Shown here: positions 1-4,218 of the stretch, piece by piece
Layout: every line of letters starts with the position of its first letter
Position numbering within the stretch: position 1 is the first letter of the stretch
Assembly (NCBI GenBank): GCA_937942405.1
Contig: CALDEN010000287.1
Span: 1-5,418 of the forward strand
Length of the DNA stretch: 5,418 nt
DNA from: an uncultured Saprospiraceae bacterium
Lineage (GTDB): Bacteria > Bacteroidota > Bacteroidia > Chitinophagales > Saprospiraceae
Direction of reading: 5' to 3'
Position numbers and translations under genes: made by a program
Notes under the pieces: generated by a model
Database searches by the model: none
Told to the model about the DNA's origin: nothing
What the model saw: only the letters and a program-made list of their open reading frames with translations

Positions 1-249
1 ATTTCCTCAAATGCTTCAAGCCATATAATAAATATTGATGGAATTTTTGAGGCAGTGGGAGGCATAGGAGACTATCGAGATATGAATAATTCGGGATTTC
101 TAGTAAGTGATTTTAGGCTAGCTTATACCTTATATAATACAAAATTTACATTTCTTTTGAATAATGTTTTTAACGTAGAATATACGCTGAGACCCGCAGA
201 ATTAGAGGCTCCGAGAAATATTGGATTGAGGATGCAACATGATTTTTAG
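1..249 (+). CDS. TonB-dependent receptor, C-terminal fragment (5' end outside window)
   Basis: The reading frame is open from the first base to a TAG at 247-249, so this is the 3' end of a longer gene; a GTG at 55 is internal, not a start. The 82 visible residues resemble the last strands of an outer-membrane beta-barrel of the TonB-dependent receptor family. They show alternating aromatic/hydrophobic strands (SDFRLAYTLY, KFTFLLNNVFN), the family's near-terminal pattern of an N-x-x-F-N-x-x-Y turn, then P-A-x-L-x-A-P-R-N, and a final strand ending in Phe (QHDF). A C-terminal aromatic residue is the usual BAM recognition signal. Such receptors import siderophores, cobalamin or glycans using TonB energy. 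The ligand cannot be told from this tail, since the plug domain and most of the barrel are missing. No clear terminator follows; a dyad lies in the 78-bp gap to the next gene. Confidence 0.8.
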   Translation: MSSNASSHIINIDGIFEAVGGIGDYRDMNNSGFLVSDFRLAYTLYNTKFTFLLNNVFNVEYTLRPAELEAPRNIGLRMQHDF

Positions 250-277
250 ACTATAATGTAAATATTTGCAATAGGGG

Positions 278-298
278 AGACAGTTTTTTAAAGTGTCT
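278..298. promoter_or_regulatory. Inverted repeat before the Crp/Fnr gene (possible operator)
   Basis: AGACAGTT (278-285), a 5-nt spacer TTTTA, then AAGTGTCT (291-298); the arms match at 7 of 8 positions. It ends 29 nt before the ATG at 328. No T-run follows, so it is a poor intrinsic terminator for the receptor gene upstream. Imperfect -7-like sequences (one mismatch to TAnnTTTG) lie on either side at 261-268 and 299-306. A dimeric regulator could bind here, and autoregulation by the adjacent Crp/Fnr protein is one reading, but the half-sites do not match the classical TGTGA or TTGAT motifs. The dyad is seen directly; its role is inferred. Confidence 0.35.
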
Positions 299-327
299 TG
301 TATTTGATAAATAATTCAAATTAGACA

Positions 328-1026
328 ATGATGATTCCCCAAAAACCAACGTTGCTATCCATAACAGAAAGACTTCGATCTATTTCCATTTTTGAAGACG
401 TAGAACAAGAGGTATTAGAAGCCGTTACGGAGCATATTAAAATTAAAAAGTACCGTAAAAACAGATACATCTATCAACTAGGTGATCCCAGTAACGAGTT
501 GCATTTCTTGATGGAAGGTAATCTCAAGATAGGTACAAATTCTAGATCCGGTAAGGAAGTGATAAAATCTGTAATCTATCCCGAAGCGATGTTCGGAGAG
601 ATGGCTTTGTTTGGAGAGAAGCTGAGAGAAAATTTTGCCTATTGTTTGGAAAACGATACGATCATATTTGAAATAGATGCAGATAGATTCAGACAGATTA
701 TGTTTGCTTATCCAGAATTGTCAAGTAATGTGATTAATATATTAGGTAAGAAATTACACTTTGCAGAGAAGCGGATCGAGTCATTGGTTTTTAAAGATGC
801 TCGAGAAAGAATCATTGATTTTTTAAAGGACAATGCCAAGAATTTTGGAAAACAGATCGGATATGAGATGCTTTTTAAGCACTGTCTTACTCAACAAGAC
901 ATTGCCAATTTTACAGGCACTTCTCGTCAAACCGTAACCTCCGTTCTAAATGACCTTAAAAAGTCAAATCAGATATATTTTAAGCGTAAAAGTATATTGA
1001 TAAGAAACATGACGACACTGTCGTAA
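328..1026 (+). CDS. Crp/Fnr-family transcriptional regulator
   Basis: 232 residues, the usual length for the family. Residues about 18-130 form a cyclic-nucleotide-binding-type beta-roll (IYQLGDPSNELHFLMEGNLKI, then the turn FGEMALFGE at 89-97). Residues about 132-165 form the long dimerisation helix. Residues about 187-215 form a winged helix-turn-helix (LTQQDIANFTGTSRQTVTSV). The CRP phosphate-binding Arg-Ser-Ala is not obvious after the FGE turn, so cAMP binding is doubtful. Only Cys106 and Cys186 are present, with no N-terminal cysteine cluster, so an Fe-S FNR-type oxygen sensor is unlikely. In the recognition helix the Glu and Arg that read TGTGA in CRP are Gln201 and Ser205. ATG codons occur at both 328 and 331; the first is taken, and the choice changes one residue. 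No Shine-Dalgarno sequence is visible. The gene appears monocistronic, bounded by a dyad upstream and a strong terminator downstream. Family assignment is firm; signal and regulon are unknown. Confidence 0.93.
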   Translation: MMIPQKPTLLSITERLRSISIFEDVEQEVLEAVTEHIKIKKYRKNRYIYQLGDPSNELHFLMEGNLKIGTNSRSGKEVIKSVIYPEAMFGEMALFGEKLRENFAYCLENDTIIFEIDADRFRQIMFAYPELSSNVINILGKKLHFAEKRIESLVFKDARERIIDFLKDNAKNFGKQIGYEMLFKHCLTQQDIANFTGTSRQTVTSVLNDLKKSNQIYFKRKSILIRNMTTLS

Positions 1027-1048
1027 GTTATACTAATTATTGATTTTT

Positions 1049-1081
1049 AGACCTCACGAAAATAGTGAGGTCTTTTTTTTT
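1049..1081 (+). terminator. Rho-independent terminator of the Crp/Fnr gene
   Basis: A perfect 8-bp stem GACCTCAC (1050-1057) / GTGAGGTC (1065-1072) with the 7-nt loop GAAAATA, extendable by A1049-T1073. It is followed by an unbroken T-run to 1081. It lies 23 nt after the TAA at 1024-1026. This is the clearest intrinsic terminator in the window, and it separates the regulator from the tRNA unit. Confidence 0.92.
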
Positions 1082-1112
1082 GAGATATGTTAGGTTTAGT
1101 AATAAAACATTG

Positions 1113-1120
1113 TAAATTTG
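1113..1120 (+). promoter_or_regulatory. Bacteroidota-type -7 promoter core for tRNA-Ser
   Basis: TAAATTTG is an exact match to TAnnTTTG, the -7 element of Bacteroidota housekeeping promoters. It lies 21 nt before the first base of the mature tRNA and just after the preceding terminator, where a tRNA promoter is expected. A -33 element is not convincing; the nearest candidate is a TTTA at 1095-1098, closer than usual. Assignment rests on motif plus position. Confidence 0.5.
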
Positions 1121-1141
1121 CGACCGCTAAAACAGCTTTTA

Positions 1142-1229
1142 GGAAGAGTGGCAGAGCTGGTTTAATGCACCGGTCTTGAAAACCGACGTACCTTAACGGG
1201 TACCGGGGGTTCGAATCCCTCCTCTTCCG
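1142..1229 (+). tRNA. tRNA-Ser, anticodon UGA
   Basis: An 88-nt class II tRNA. The acceptor stem GGAAGAG (1142-1148) pairs fully with CTCTTCC (1222-1228), and the discriminator is G1229. D stem GCA/TGC is at 1151-1153/1166-1168. The anticodon loop CTTGAAA spans 1175-1181 with anticodon TGA at 1177-1179, reading UCA and probably other UCN codons. The long variable arm typical of tRNA-Ser is a GTACC/GGTAC stem (1188-1192/1199-1203) around a 6-nt loop. The T arm is GGGGG/CCCTC with loop TTCGAAT (1210-1216). The outermost anticodon-stem pair (C1170, A1186) is a mismatch. CCA is not encoded, so it must be added after transcription. A T-run begins two bases after the discriminator. Confidence 0.97.
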
Positions 1230-1230
1230 C

Positions 1231-1254
1231 TTTTTTTCCTTTAATGGAAAAAAA
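1231..1254. terminator. AT-rich hairpin/T-run downstream of tRNA-Ser (weak terminator candidate)
   Basis: TTTTTTTCC (1231-1239), loop TTTAAT, then GGAAAAAAA (1246-1254) form a 9-bp inverted repeat immediately after the tRNA. On the + strand the seven Ts directly follow the GC-rich acceptor-stem region and may help termination or end processing. The hairpin itself has only two G-C pairs and no T-run after it on the + strand; on the minus strand it is likewise not followed by a clear T-run. Termination is an inference. Confidence 0.3.
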
Positions 1255-1286
1255 AAACTATTCCCACACGGACACATCGTCTTTAT

Positions 1287-1317
1287 CAAAACCAAAATAG
1301 TCGGTTTTGTTTTATTT
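1287..1317 (+). promoter_or_regulatory. Terminator-like hairpin in the GAPDH leader (attenuator, terminator or operator)
   Basis: CAAAACC (1287-1293) and GGTTTTG (1303-1309) are a perfect 7-bp inverted repeat around a 9-nt spacer. They are followed at once by TTTTATTT (1310-1317), ending 20 nt before the GAPDH ATG. Shape and T-tract suit a weak intrinsic terminator. It could stop read-through from the tRNA gene, act as a conditional attenuator, or simply be a protein-binding dyad. No TAnnTTTG core is present between the tRNA and GAPDH, so the GAPDH promoter is not identified. Confidence 0.35.
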
Positions 1318-1337
1318 AACTTCATAAGAGATTCAAA

Positions 1338-2327
1338 ATGAAAAAACGTATTGCCATTAATGGTTTTGGAAGAATAGGTAGACTTACTTTGAGAAGATTA
1401 CTTTTAGACAAAAACGTTCAAGTTGTTGCGATCAACGATTTAACGGATAATGCTACACTGGCACACTTATTTAAGTATGACTCTGCTCATGGAATATTTA
1501 ACGGAGCTGTTAAGTCTGATGCTAAGTCTATAACTATAAAAGGAAAGAAAATCGCTTCATTCTCTGAAAGAGACCCTCTAAACTTGCCATGGACTAAGTT
1601 GAAAGTGGATACTGTATTAGAATGTACAGGAGTATTCAGAACTAAAGAAACTGCAGATTTACATATCCAAGCAGGTGCGAGTAAGGTAATACTTTCGGCT
1701 CCAGCCAAAGGAGATGGTTTTGAAACGATCGTTTTAGGAGTAAATGATAAAGGGATGTCTAAGAAGGCAAAGCATTTTTCTAATGCAAGTTGCACGACGA
1801 ACTGTCTATCGCCTACAATCAAAGTATTGGACGAGAAACTGGGAATAACAAGAGGGTCTTTAACAACGACTCATGCCTATACTTCTGATCAGAGAATCCA
1901 AGATGCACCACATAGTGATTTGAGAAGAGCTAGAGCTGCAGCTTATAATATTATTCCGACCTCTACAGGAGCTGCAGTAGCAGTAGCTAAAGTTTACCCT
2001 AAGATCAAAGGTAAATTATCTGCAATGGCTCTGAGAGTACCTATCATCACTGGGTCACTTATCGAGTTAAATGTAATCGTAAAGAAAAAAACAACAGTCG
2101 AGGCAGTAAATGCGATGTTCAAAAAAGAGGCAGCCGGAAAGCTCAAGGGAATCATTGAATATACAGATGCTCCGATAGTATCAGCCGATATCGTAGGTAA
2201 CCCTCACTCAGCTATTTTTGATTCACTTTTGACTAATGTCAATGGAAATCTGGTAAAAGTTGTATGTTGGTATGATAATGAGGCAGGGTATTCAGCTAGA
2301 TTGGCTGATCTTGCAGCGACTGTTTAA
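1338..2327 (+). CDS. gap: Type I glyceraldehyde-3-phosphate dehydrogenase
   Basis: 329 residues, close to the usual 330-340. This cytoplasmic enzyme oxidatively phosphorylates glyceraldehyde 3-phosphate to 1,3-bisphosphoglycerate in glycolysis and runs in reverse in gluconeogenesis. The N-terminal Rossmann fold starts with INGFGRIGR (7-15). Asn33-Asp34 after the second strand marks NAD rather than NADP preference. The catalytic segment SNASCTTNC gives Cys152 as nucleophile, with His179 (TTTHAYTSDQ) as its base partner. Substrate phosphate-site segments are TSTGAA (208-213) and Arg233. The C-terminal signature WYDNEAGYS (311-319) has Ala where many homologues have Trp, a position that varies in the family. 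The segment RVPIITGSL (233-241) departs from the usual RVPTP/RVPVP form. The ATG at 1338 is the natural start, placing the Rossmann strand at the N-terminus. The gene is followed 9 bp later by pgpA on the same strand, suggesting co-transcription. Confidence 0.96.
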   Translation: MKKRIAINGFGRIGRLTLRRLLLDKNVQVVAINDLTDNATLAHLFKYDSAHGIFNGAVKSDAKSITIKGKKIASFSERDPLNLPWTKLKVDTVLECTGVFRTKETADLHIQAGASKVILSAPAKGDGFETIVLGVNDKGMSKKAKHFSNASCTTNCLSPTIKVLDEKLGITRGSLTTTHAYTSDQRIQDAPHSDLRRARAAAYNIIPTSTGAAVAVAKVYPKIKGKLSAMALRVPIITGSLIELNVIVKKKTTVEAVNAMFKKEAAGKLKGIIEYTDAPIVSADIVGNPHSAIFDSLLTNVNGNLVKVVCWYDNEAGYSARLADLAATV

Positions 2328-2336
2328 AATTTCTAG

Positions 2337-2804
2337 TTGATAAGAAATATATTAAAATTTATAGCTACCACTGGGTACCTGGGAAATATCCCAGGTGCAC
2401 CTGGTACCTACGGAGCTATATTTGGTACACTTTCGTACATTGCTTTCCACTATTACTATCCATTCGATATTAATTATTTACTTATCGGTTTAAGTATTGT
2501 TTTTACTTATTTAGGGACGATCGCTTGTCGAGATATGGAAGATGAGTGGGGACACGATCCTTCAAGAGTCGTTATCGATGAGACTGTAGGGCAGTGGATT
2601 ACCTATCTATTTATTCCTTTTCATTTAAAGTGGGCCATTCTAGGGCTGATCCTTTTTAGATTTTTTGATATACTCAAGCCATTCGGAATTAAGGCCATAG
2701 ATGAAAAAATGAAACATCCTTTCAGTGTAATGCTCGATGATATACTGGCTGGAGTATATGCCTTGATGACACTCCATTTTATTATATATCTTGATATTTT
2801 ATAA
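2337..2804 (+). CDS. pgpA: Phosphatidylglycerophosphatase A, TTG start
   Basis: 155 residues, normal for PgpA (about 150-170). This membrane enzyme dephosphorylates phosphatidylglycerophosphate to phosphatidylglycerol, the last step of PG synthesis. Family motifs appear in order: PGAPGTYG (19-26), DPSRVVIDE (74-82) followed by VGQW, FRFFDILKP (107-115), and MLDDILAGV (132-140). The Asp/Glu residues in these blocks are the expected Mg2+/catalytic positions. Hydrophobic segments at about 45-62, 93-110 and 136-153 indicate an integral membrane protein. The start is TTG at 2337: an in-frame TAG sits directly before it, and the first in-frame ATG lies at residue 67, after the first motif, so a non-ATG start is needed. 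It begins 9 bp after the gap stop, so translational coupling is plausible. A dense set of palindromes covers codons 13-24 (see separate entry). Identity is confident; the exact initiating codon is less so. Confidence 0.92.
   Translation: MIRNILKFIATTGYLGNIPGAPGTYGAIFGTLSYIAFHYYYPFDINYLLIGLSIVFTYLGTIACRDMEDEWGHDPSRVVIDETVGQWITYLFIPFHLKWAILGLILFRFFDILKPFGIKAIDEKMKHPFSVMLDDILAGVYALMTLHFIIYLDIL
2374..2408. repeat. Overlapping palindromes in the 5' part of pgpA
   Basis: Three overlapping symmetric elements lie within 35 bp. (1) ACCTGGGA (2377-2384), loop AATA, TCCCAGGT (2389-2396) is a perfect 8-bp stem; in RNA it can extend outward by a G-U and a G-C pair. (2) CCAGGTGCACCTGG (2391-2404) is a perfect 14-bp palindrome that competes for the right arm of the first. 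(3) GGTACC occurs at both edges (2374-2379 and 2403-2408). The block begins 37 nt after the TTG start and is GC-rich for this window. It encodes the conserved PGAPGT loop, so part of the pattern may follow from Gly/Pro codons. Confidence 0.6.
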
Positions 2805-2821
2805 ATAGCTTGTCAAAAACC

Positions 2822-2836
2822 TAGGGTTTACCCCTA
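2822..2836 (+). terminator. Weak hairpin after pgpA (terminator candidate)
   Basis: TAGGG (2822-2826), loop TTTAC, CCCTA (2832-2836), 18 nt after the pgpA stop. The sequence after it (ATCTTTC) is pyrimidine-rich but not a true T-run. It may end the gap-pgpA transcript weakly. The rest of the 2805-2929 gap shows only one other short inverted repeat (CGTTT/AAACG, 2883-2896) and no TAnnTTTG promoter core. Confidence 0.25.
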
Positions 2837-2929
2837 ATCTTTCAATTTAAGTCACTTTTCTTGTCATAGATCCGCATCTTTTCGTTTTATCAAACGTATA
2901 TATAGTATAGCGTTCCAAACTATAATCCT

Positions 2930-3040
2930 ATGACACTAATTAATAACATAAAATCGTACTTCCGCCACATTTTTATCAAGTCTGATAAGAAGAGATTTCT
3001 TAGCGGGAGAGAGGAGTATGAAAGATGGTTGGGTATTTAA
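2930..3040 (+). CDS. Possible 36-residue basic small protein, unknown function
   Basis: ATG at 2930 to TAA at 3038-3040 encodes 36 residues starting [20 protein letters not shown] and ending [10 protein letters not shown] do not recognise a family. The product has a mixed hydrophobic/basic N-terminal half, a KSDKKR basic patch and a charged, possibly helical C-terminus; there is no signal peptide, cysteine pair or zinc motif. In favour: it starts 125 bp after pgpA in otherwise unexplained sequence, uses ATG, and ends exactly at the boundary with the convergent ferredoxin gene, whose stop shares the TTAA at 3037-3040. Against: no ribosome-binding site or recognisable promoter core, chance ORFs of this length are common, and an inverted repeat TTATCA-N4-TGATAA (2973-2988) lies inside it and could be the selected feature instead. 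Confidence 0.4.
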   Translation: MTLINNIKSYFRHIFIKSDKKRFLSGREEYERWLGI

Positions 3041-3384
3041 GCATGTAATTTTGCTTGCCTAGCCAATAGTACTTCGTCGGTTTCTACAATGTCTCTATCT
3101 GGGACACAACAATCTACTGGGCACACTGCTGCACATTGAGGTTCGTCATGGAATCCTTTACACTCCGTACATTTATCGGGAGCGATAAAATAAAACTCTT
3201 CTTCGATCGGATGTTGCATCTCATCAGAAGGTACTATTTTACCGTTTTCCATTTTATAGTCACCCTTAACCGTGGTTCCTTCTTGCATGTTCCACTCCAC
3301 ACCACCTTCATAGATCGCATTATTTGGACACTCAGGTTCGCATGCTCCACAGTTTATACACTCATCAGTAATAAAAATCGCCAT
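3037..3384 (-). CDS. 2[4Fe-4S] ferredoxin with long insert between cluster motifs
   Basis: 115 residues, a soluble cytoplasmic electron carrier. Cluster motif I is C9-x2-C12-x2-C15-x3-C19-P ([13 protein letters not shown]). Motif II is C72-x2-C75-x8-C84-x3-C88-P ([19 protein letters not shown]), with the widened x8 spacing seen in Allochromatium-type ferredoxins. Two further cysteines, C92 and C93, follow. Between the motifs lie about 52 residues instead of the usual 18 or so; the insert is acidic and probably forms a hairpin. To my knowledge this longer form is common in Bacteroidota, so it looks like a subfamily trait and not damage. The overall acidic character fits a ferredoxin. ATG at 3384 puts the first cluster at residue 9 as in homologues. 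It lies 54 bp downstream of pssA on the same strand and has its own -7-like core. Redox partners cannot be told from this context. Confidence 0.93.
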   Translation of the reverse strand: MAIFITDECINCGACEPECPNNAIYEGGVEWNMQEGTTVKGDYKMENGKIVPSDEMQHPIEEEFYFIAPDKCTECKGFHDEPQCAAVCPVDCCVPDRDIVETDEVLLARQAKLHA

Positions 3385-3398
3385 TGTTAAAATTTGTG

Positions 3399-3406
3399 CA
3401 AAAATA
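3399..3406 (-). promoter_or_regulatory. -7-type promoter core before the ferredoxin gene
   Basis: On the minus strand this reads TATTTTTG, an exact match to TAnnTTTG, 14 nt before the ferredoxin ATG. The leader would be only about 5-10 nt. No -33 TTTG/TTG is seen at the usual spacing, and the region is T/A-rich, so a chance match is quite possible. If real, it would let the ferredoxin be expressed apart from pssA. Confidence 0.3.
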
Positions 3407-3433
3407 AGTCAATATTGGTAAGTACTCGCTTTT

Positions 3434-3447
3434 TTGGCTTAAGCCAA
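3434..3447. repeat. Perfect 14-bp palindrome over the pssA stop codon
   Basis: TTGGCTTAAGCCAA is perfectly self-complementary and contains the last two codons and the TAA stop of pssA (minus strand, stop at 3441-3439). On the minus strand it is followed by AAAAAA and not T, so it does not look like an intrinsic terminator for pssA. It could be a weak mRNA 3' hairpin or a protein-binding site between pssA and the ferredoxin gene. Confidence 0.45.
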
Positions 3448-4119
3448 TGAATTTTTCCTTTTTAAATTATCTAGTATTGCCAGTAGTATGTAAGAAATGA
3501 CATTGATCCAAAACGCATGCTTAGGTATAAAAATCACCAAAAGAATAAATATACCTAATGCCATTAGTTGAAAAATGTTTTTGCTCACTCCTTGTTTTGC
3601 GTTTTTTGCCGAGAACATTTCGATCGGAGATAACATCATAAATGCCATAAAGATCGCTACCCCAAAGTATACGTAAGATTTTGACATTAGTCCAGTAATA
3701 AATACACTGTCATAATGATAGGCGATCGCTATTCCGATAATAAAACTAGCAGCTGCGGGTATTGCAAGGCCCCTAAAGAACTTGCCTGATGGTAATGTGT
3801 TGAAAATTGCCAATCTAAGAGCCCCTCCCGTTAGAAAAATAATCGGAGGCACATAGGCCATCCAGCTATCGATCGGGCTCATGAGGCTCAGTAAATACGC
3901 TGGAGCGACTCCAAAACTGACCATATCTGCCAAAGAATCCAATTCTTTGCCGATGGCACTTTGAGCATTTAAAGCTCTAGCAAGGCCTCCGTCAAAAACG
4001 TCTAAAAAGACACAAGCGATGATAAGCATCGAGCTTATAAATAAATCCCCGATACAAATAGCCAGGAAACCACAGGCTACATTGAGGATAGTCAGAAAAG
4101 AAGGTATATGCTTGATCAA
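3439..4119 (-). CDS. pssA: CDP-diacylglycerol--serine O-phosphatidyltransferase, TTG start
   Basis: 226 residues, a multi-pass inner-membrane enzyme joining CDP-diacylglycerol and L-serine to give phosphatidylserine, the precursor of phosphatidylethanolamine. The CDP-alcohol phosphotransferase signature D-x2-DG-x2-AR-x8-G-x3-D-x3-D is complete: D40, D43, G44, A47, R48, G57, D61, D65, the four Asp being metal/catalytic ligands. The N-terminus MIKHIPSFLTILNVACGFLA and the following SFGVAPA (68-74) are typical of the PssA subfamily and favour serine over glycerol phosphate as acceptor. Hydrophobic segments near 8-38, 88-106, 117-135, 148-165 and 185-218 give about six to eight membrane spans. 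The start is TTG at 4119: an in-frame TAA lies three codons upstream and homologues begin at this point. AAGGA occurs just 3 nt before it, rather close for a Shine-Dalgarno. The gene diverges from the M48 peptidase gene. Confidence 0.94.
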   Translation of the reverse strand: MIKHIPSFLTILNVACGFLAICIGDLFISSMLIIACVFLDVFDGGLARALNAQSAIGKELDSLADMVSFGVAPAYLLSLMSPIDSWMAYVPPIIFLTGGALRLAIFNTLPSGKFFRGLAIPAAASFIIGIAIAYHYDSVFITGLMSKSYVYFGVAIFMAFMMLSPIEMFSAKNAKQGVSKNIFQLMALGIFILLVIFIPKHAFWINVISYILLAILDNLKRKNSLA

Positions 4120-4156
4120 GAATCCTTATTTTTACATCACTTAAAGCAAAAAAAAA

Positions 4157-4164
4157 CAAAACTA
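4157..4164 (-). promoter_or_regulatory. -7-type promoter core for pssA
   Basis: On the minus strand this reads TAGTTTTG, an exact TAnnTTTG match, 37 nt before the TTG start, giving a leader of about 30 nt. It is next to an A-tract on the + strand (4148-4161). No TTTG/TTG -33 element is visible at the expected distance. Position in the divergent gap supports it. Confidence 0.4.
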
Positions 4165-4181
4165 CATATTAACAGAGATTT

Positions 4182-4189
4182 TACATTTA
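4182..4189 (+). promoter_or_regulatory. Imperfect -7-like element before the M48 peptidase gene
   Basis: TACATTTA differs from TAnnTTTG at the last base and lies 29 nt before the ATG at 4219. No -33 element was found. It is the best + strand candidate in the 99-bp divergent gap, but weak. Confidence 0.2.
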
Positions 4190-4218
4190 AAATCGTTGTT
4201 ATCTAAACACATCAACGA

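Noticed and set aside
1047..1325. Minus-strand open frame of 92 codons across the tRNA-Ser region
   Set aside because: It is the antisense of a terminator and a tRNA gene, with the typical RDSNPRYPL string that translated antisense tRNAs give. No coding signal of its own.
1230..1337. Possible integration (att) site at the 3' end of tRNA-Ser
   Set aside because: tRNA ends are common integration sites, but no integrase, no direct repeat of the tRNA 3' end, and only housekeeping genes follow.
1487..1822. Minus-strand open frame of 111 codons
   Set aside because: Lies wholly inside the GAPDH gene on the opposite strand, and the peptide resembles no known protein; it is a shadow.
1905..1910. Ala190-Pro191 in GAPDH at the position where NAD-specific enzymes often have Leu187-Pro188, as a hint of NADP use
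   Set aside because: Asp34, the main NAD determinant, is present, and some NAD-dependent enzymes carry small residues at the Leu position, so a change of cofactor is not supported.
3136..3390. Plus-strand open frame of 84 codons
   Set aside because: Antisense to the ferredoxin gene, whose cysteine motifs are clear; the plus-strand peptide has no recognisable feature.
2337..4119. pgpA, ferredoxin and pssA as one functional gene cluster
   Set aside because: pgpA is on the opposite strand from the other two and converges on them; there is no shared transcript, so the proximity alone is weak evidence.
4147..4162. A-rich tract in the pssA/M48 divergent gap as a special element
   Set aside because: Ordinary A-tract of an AT-rich promoter region; already accounted for by the adjacent -7 core.
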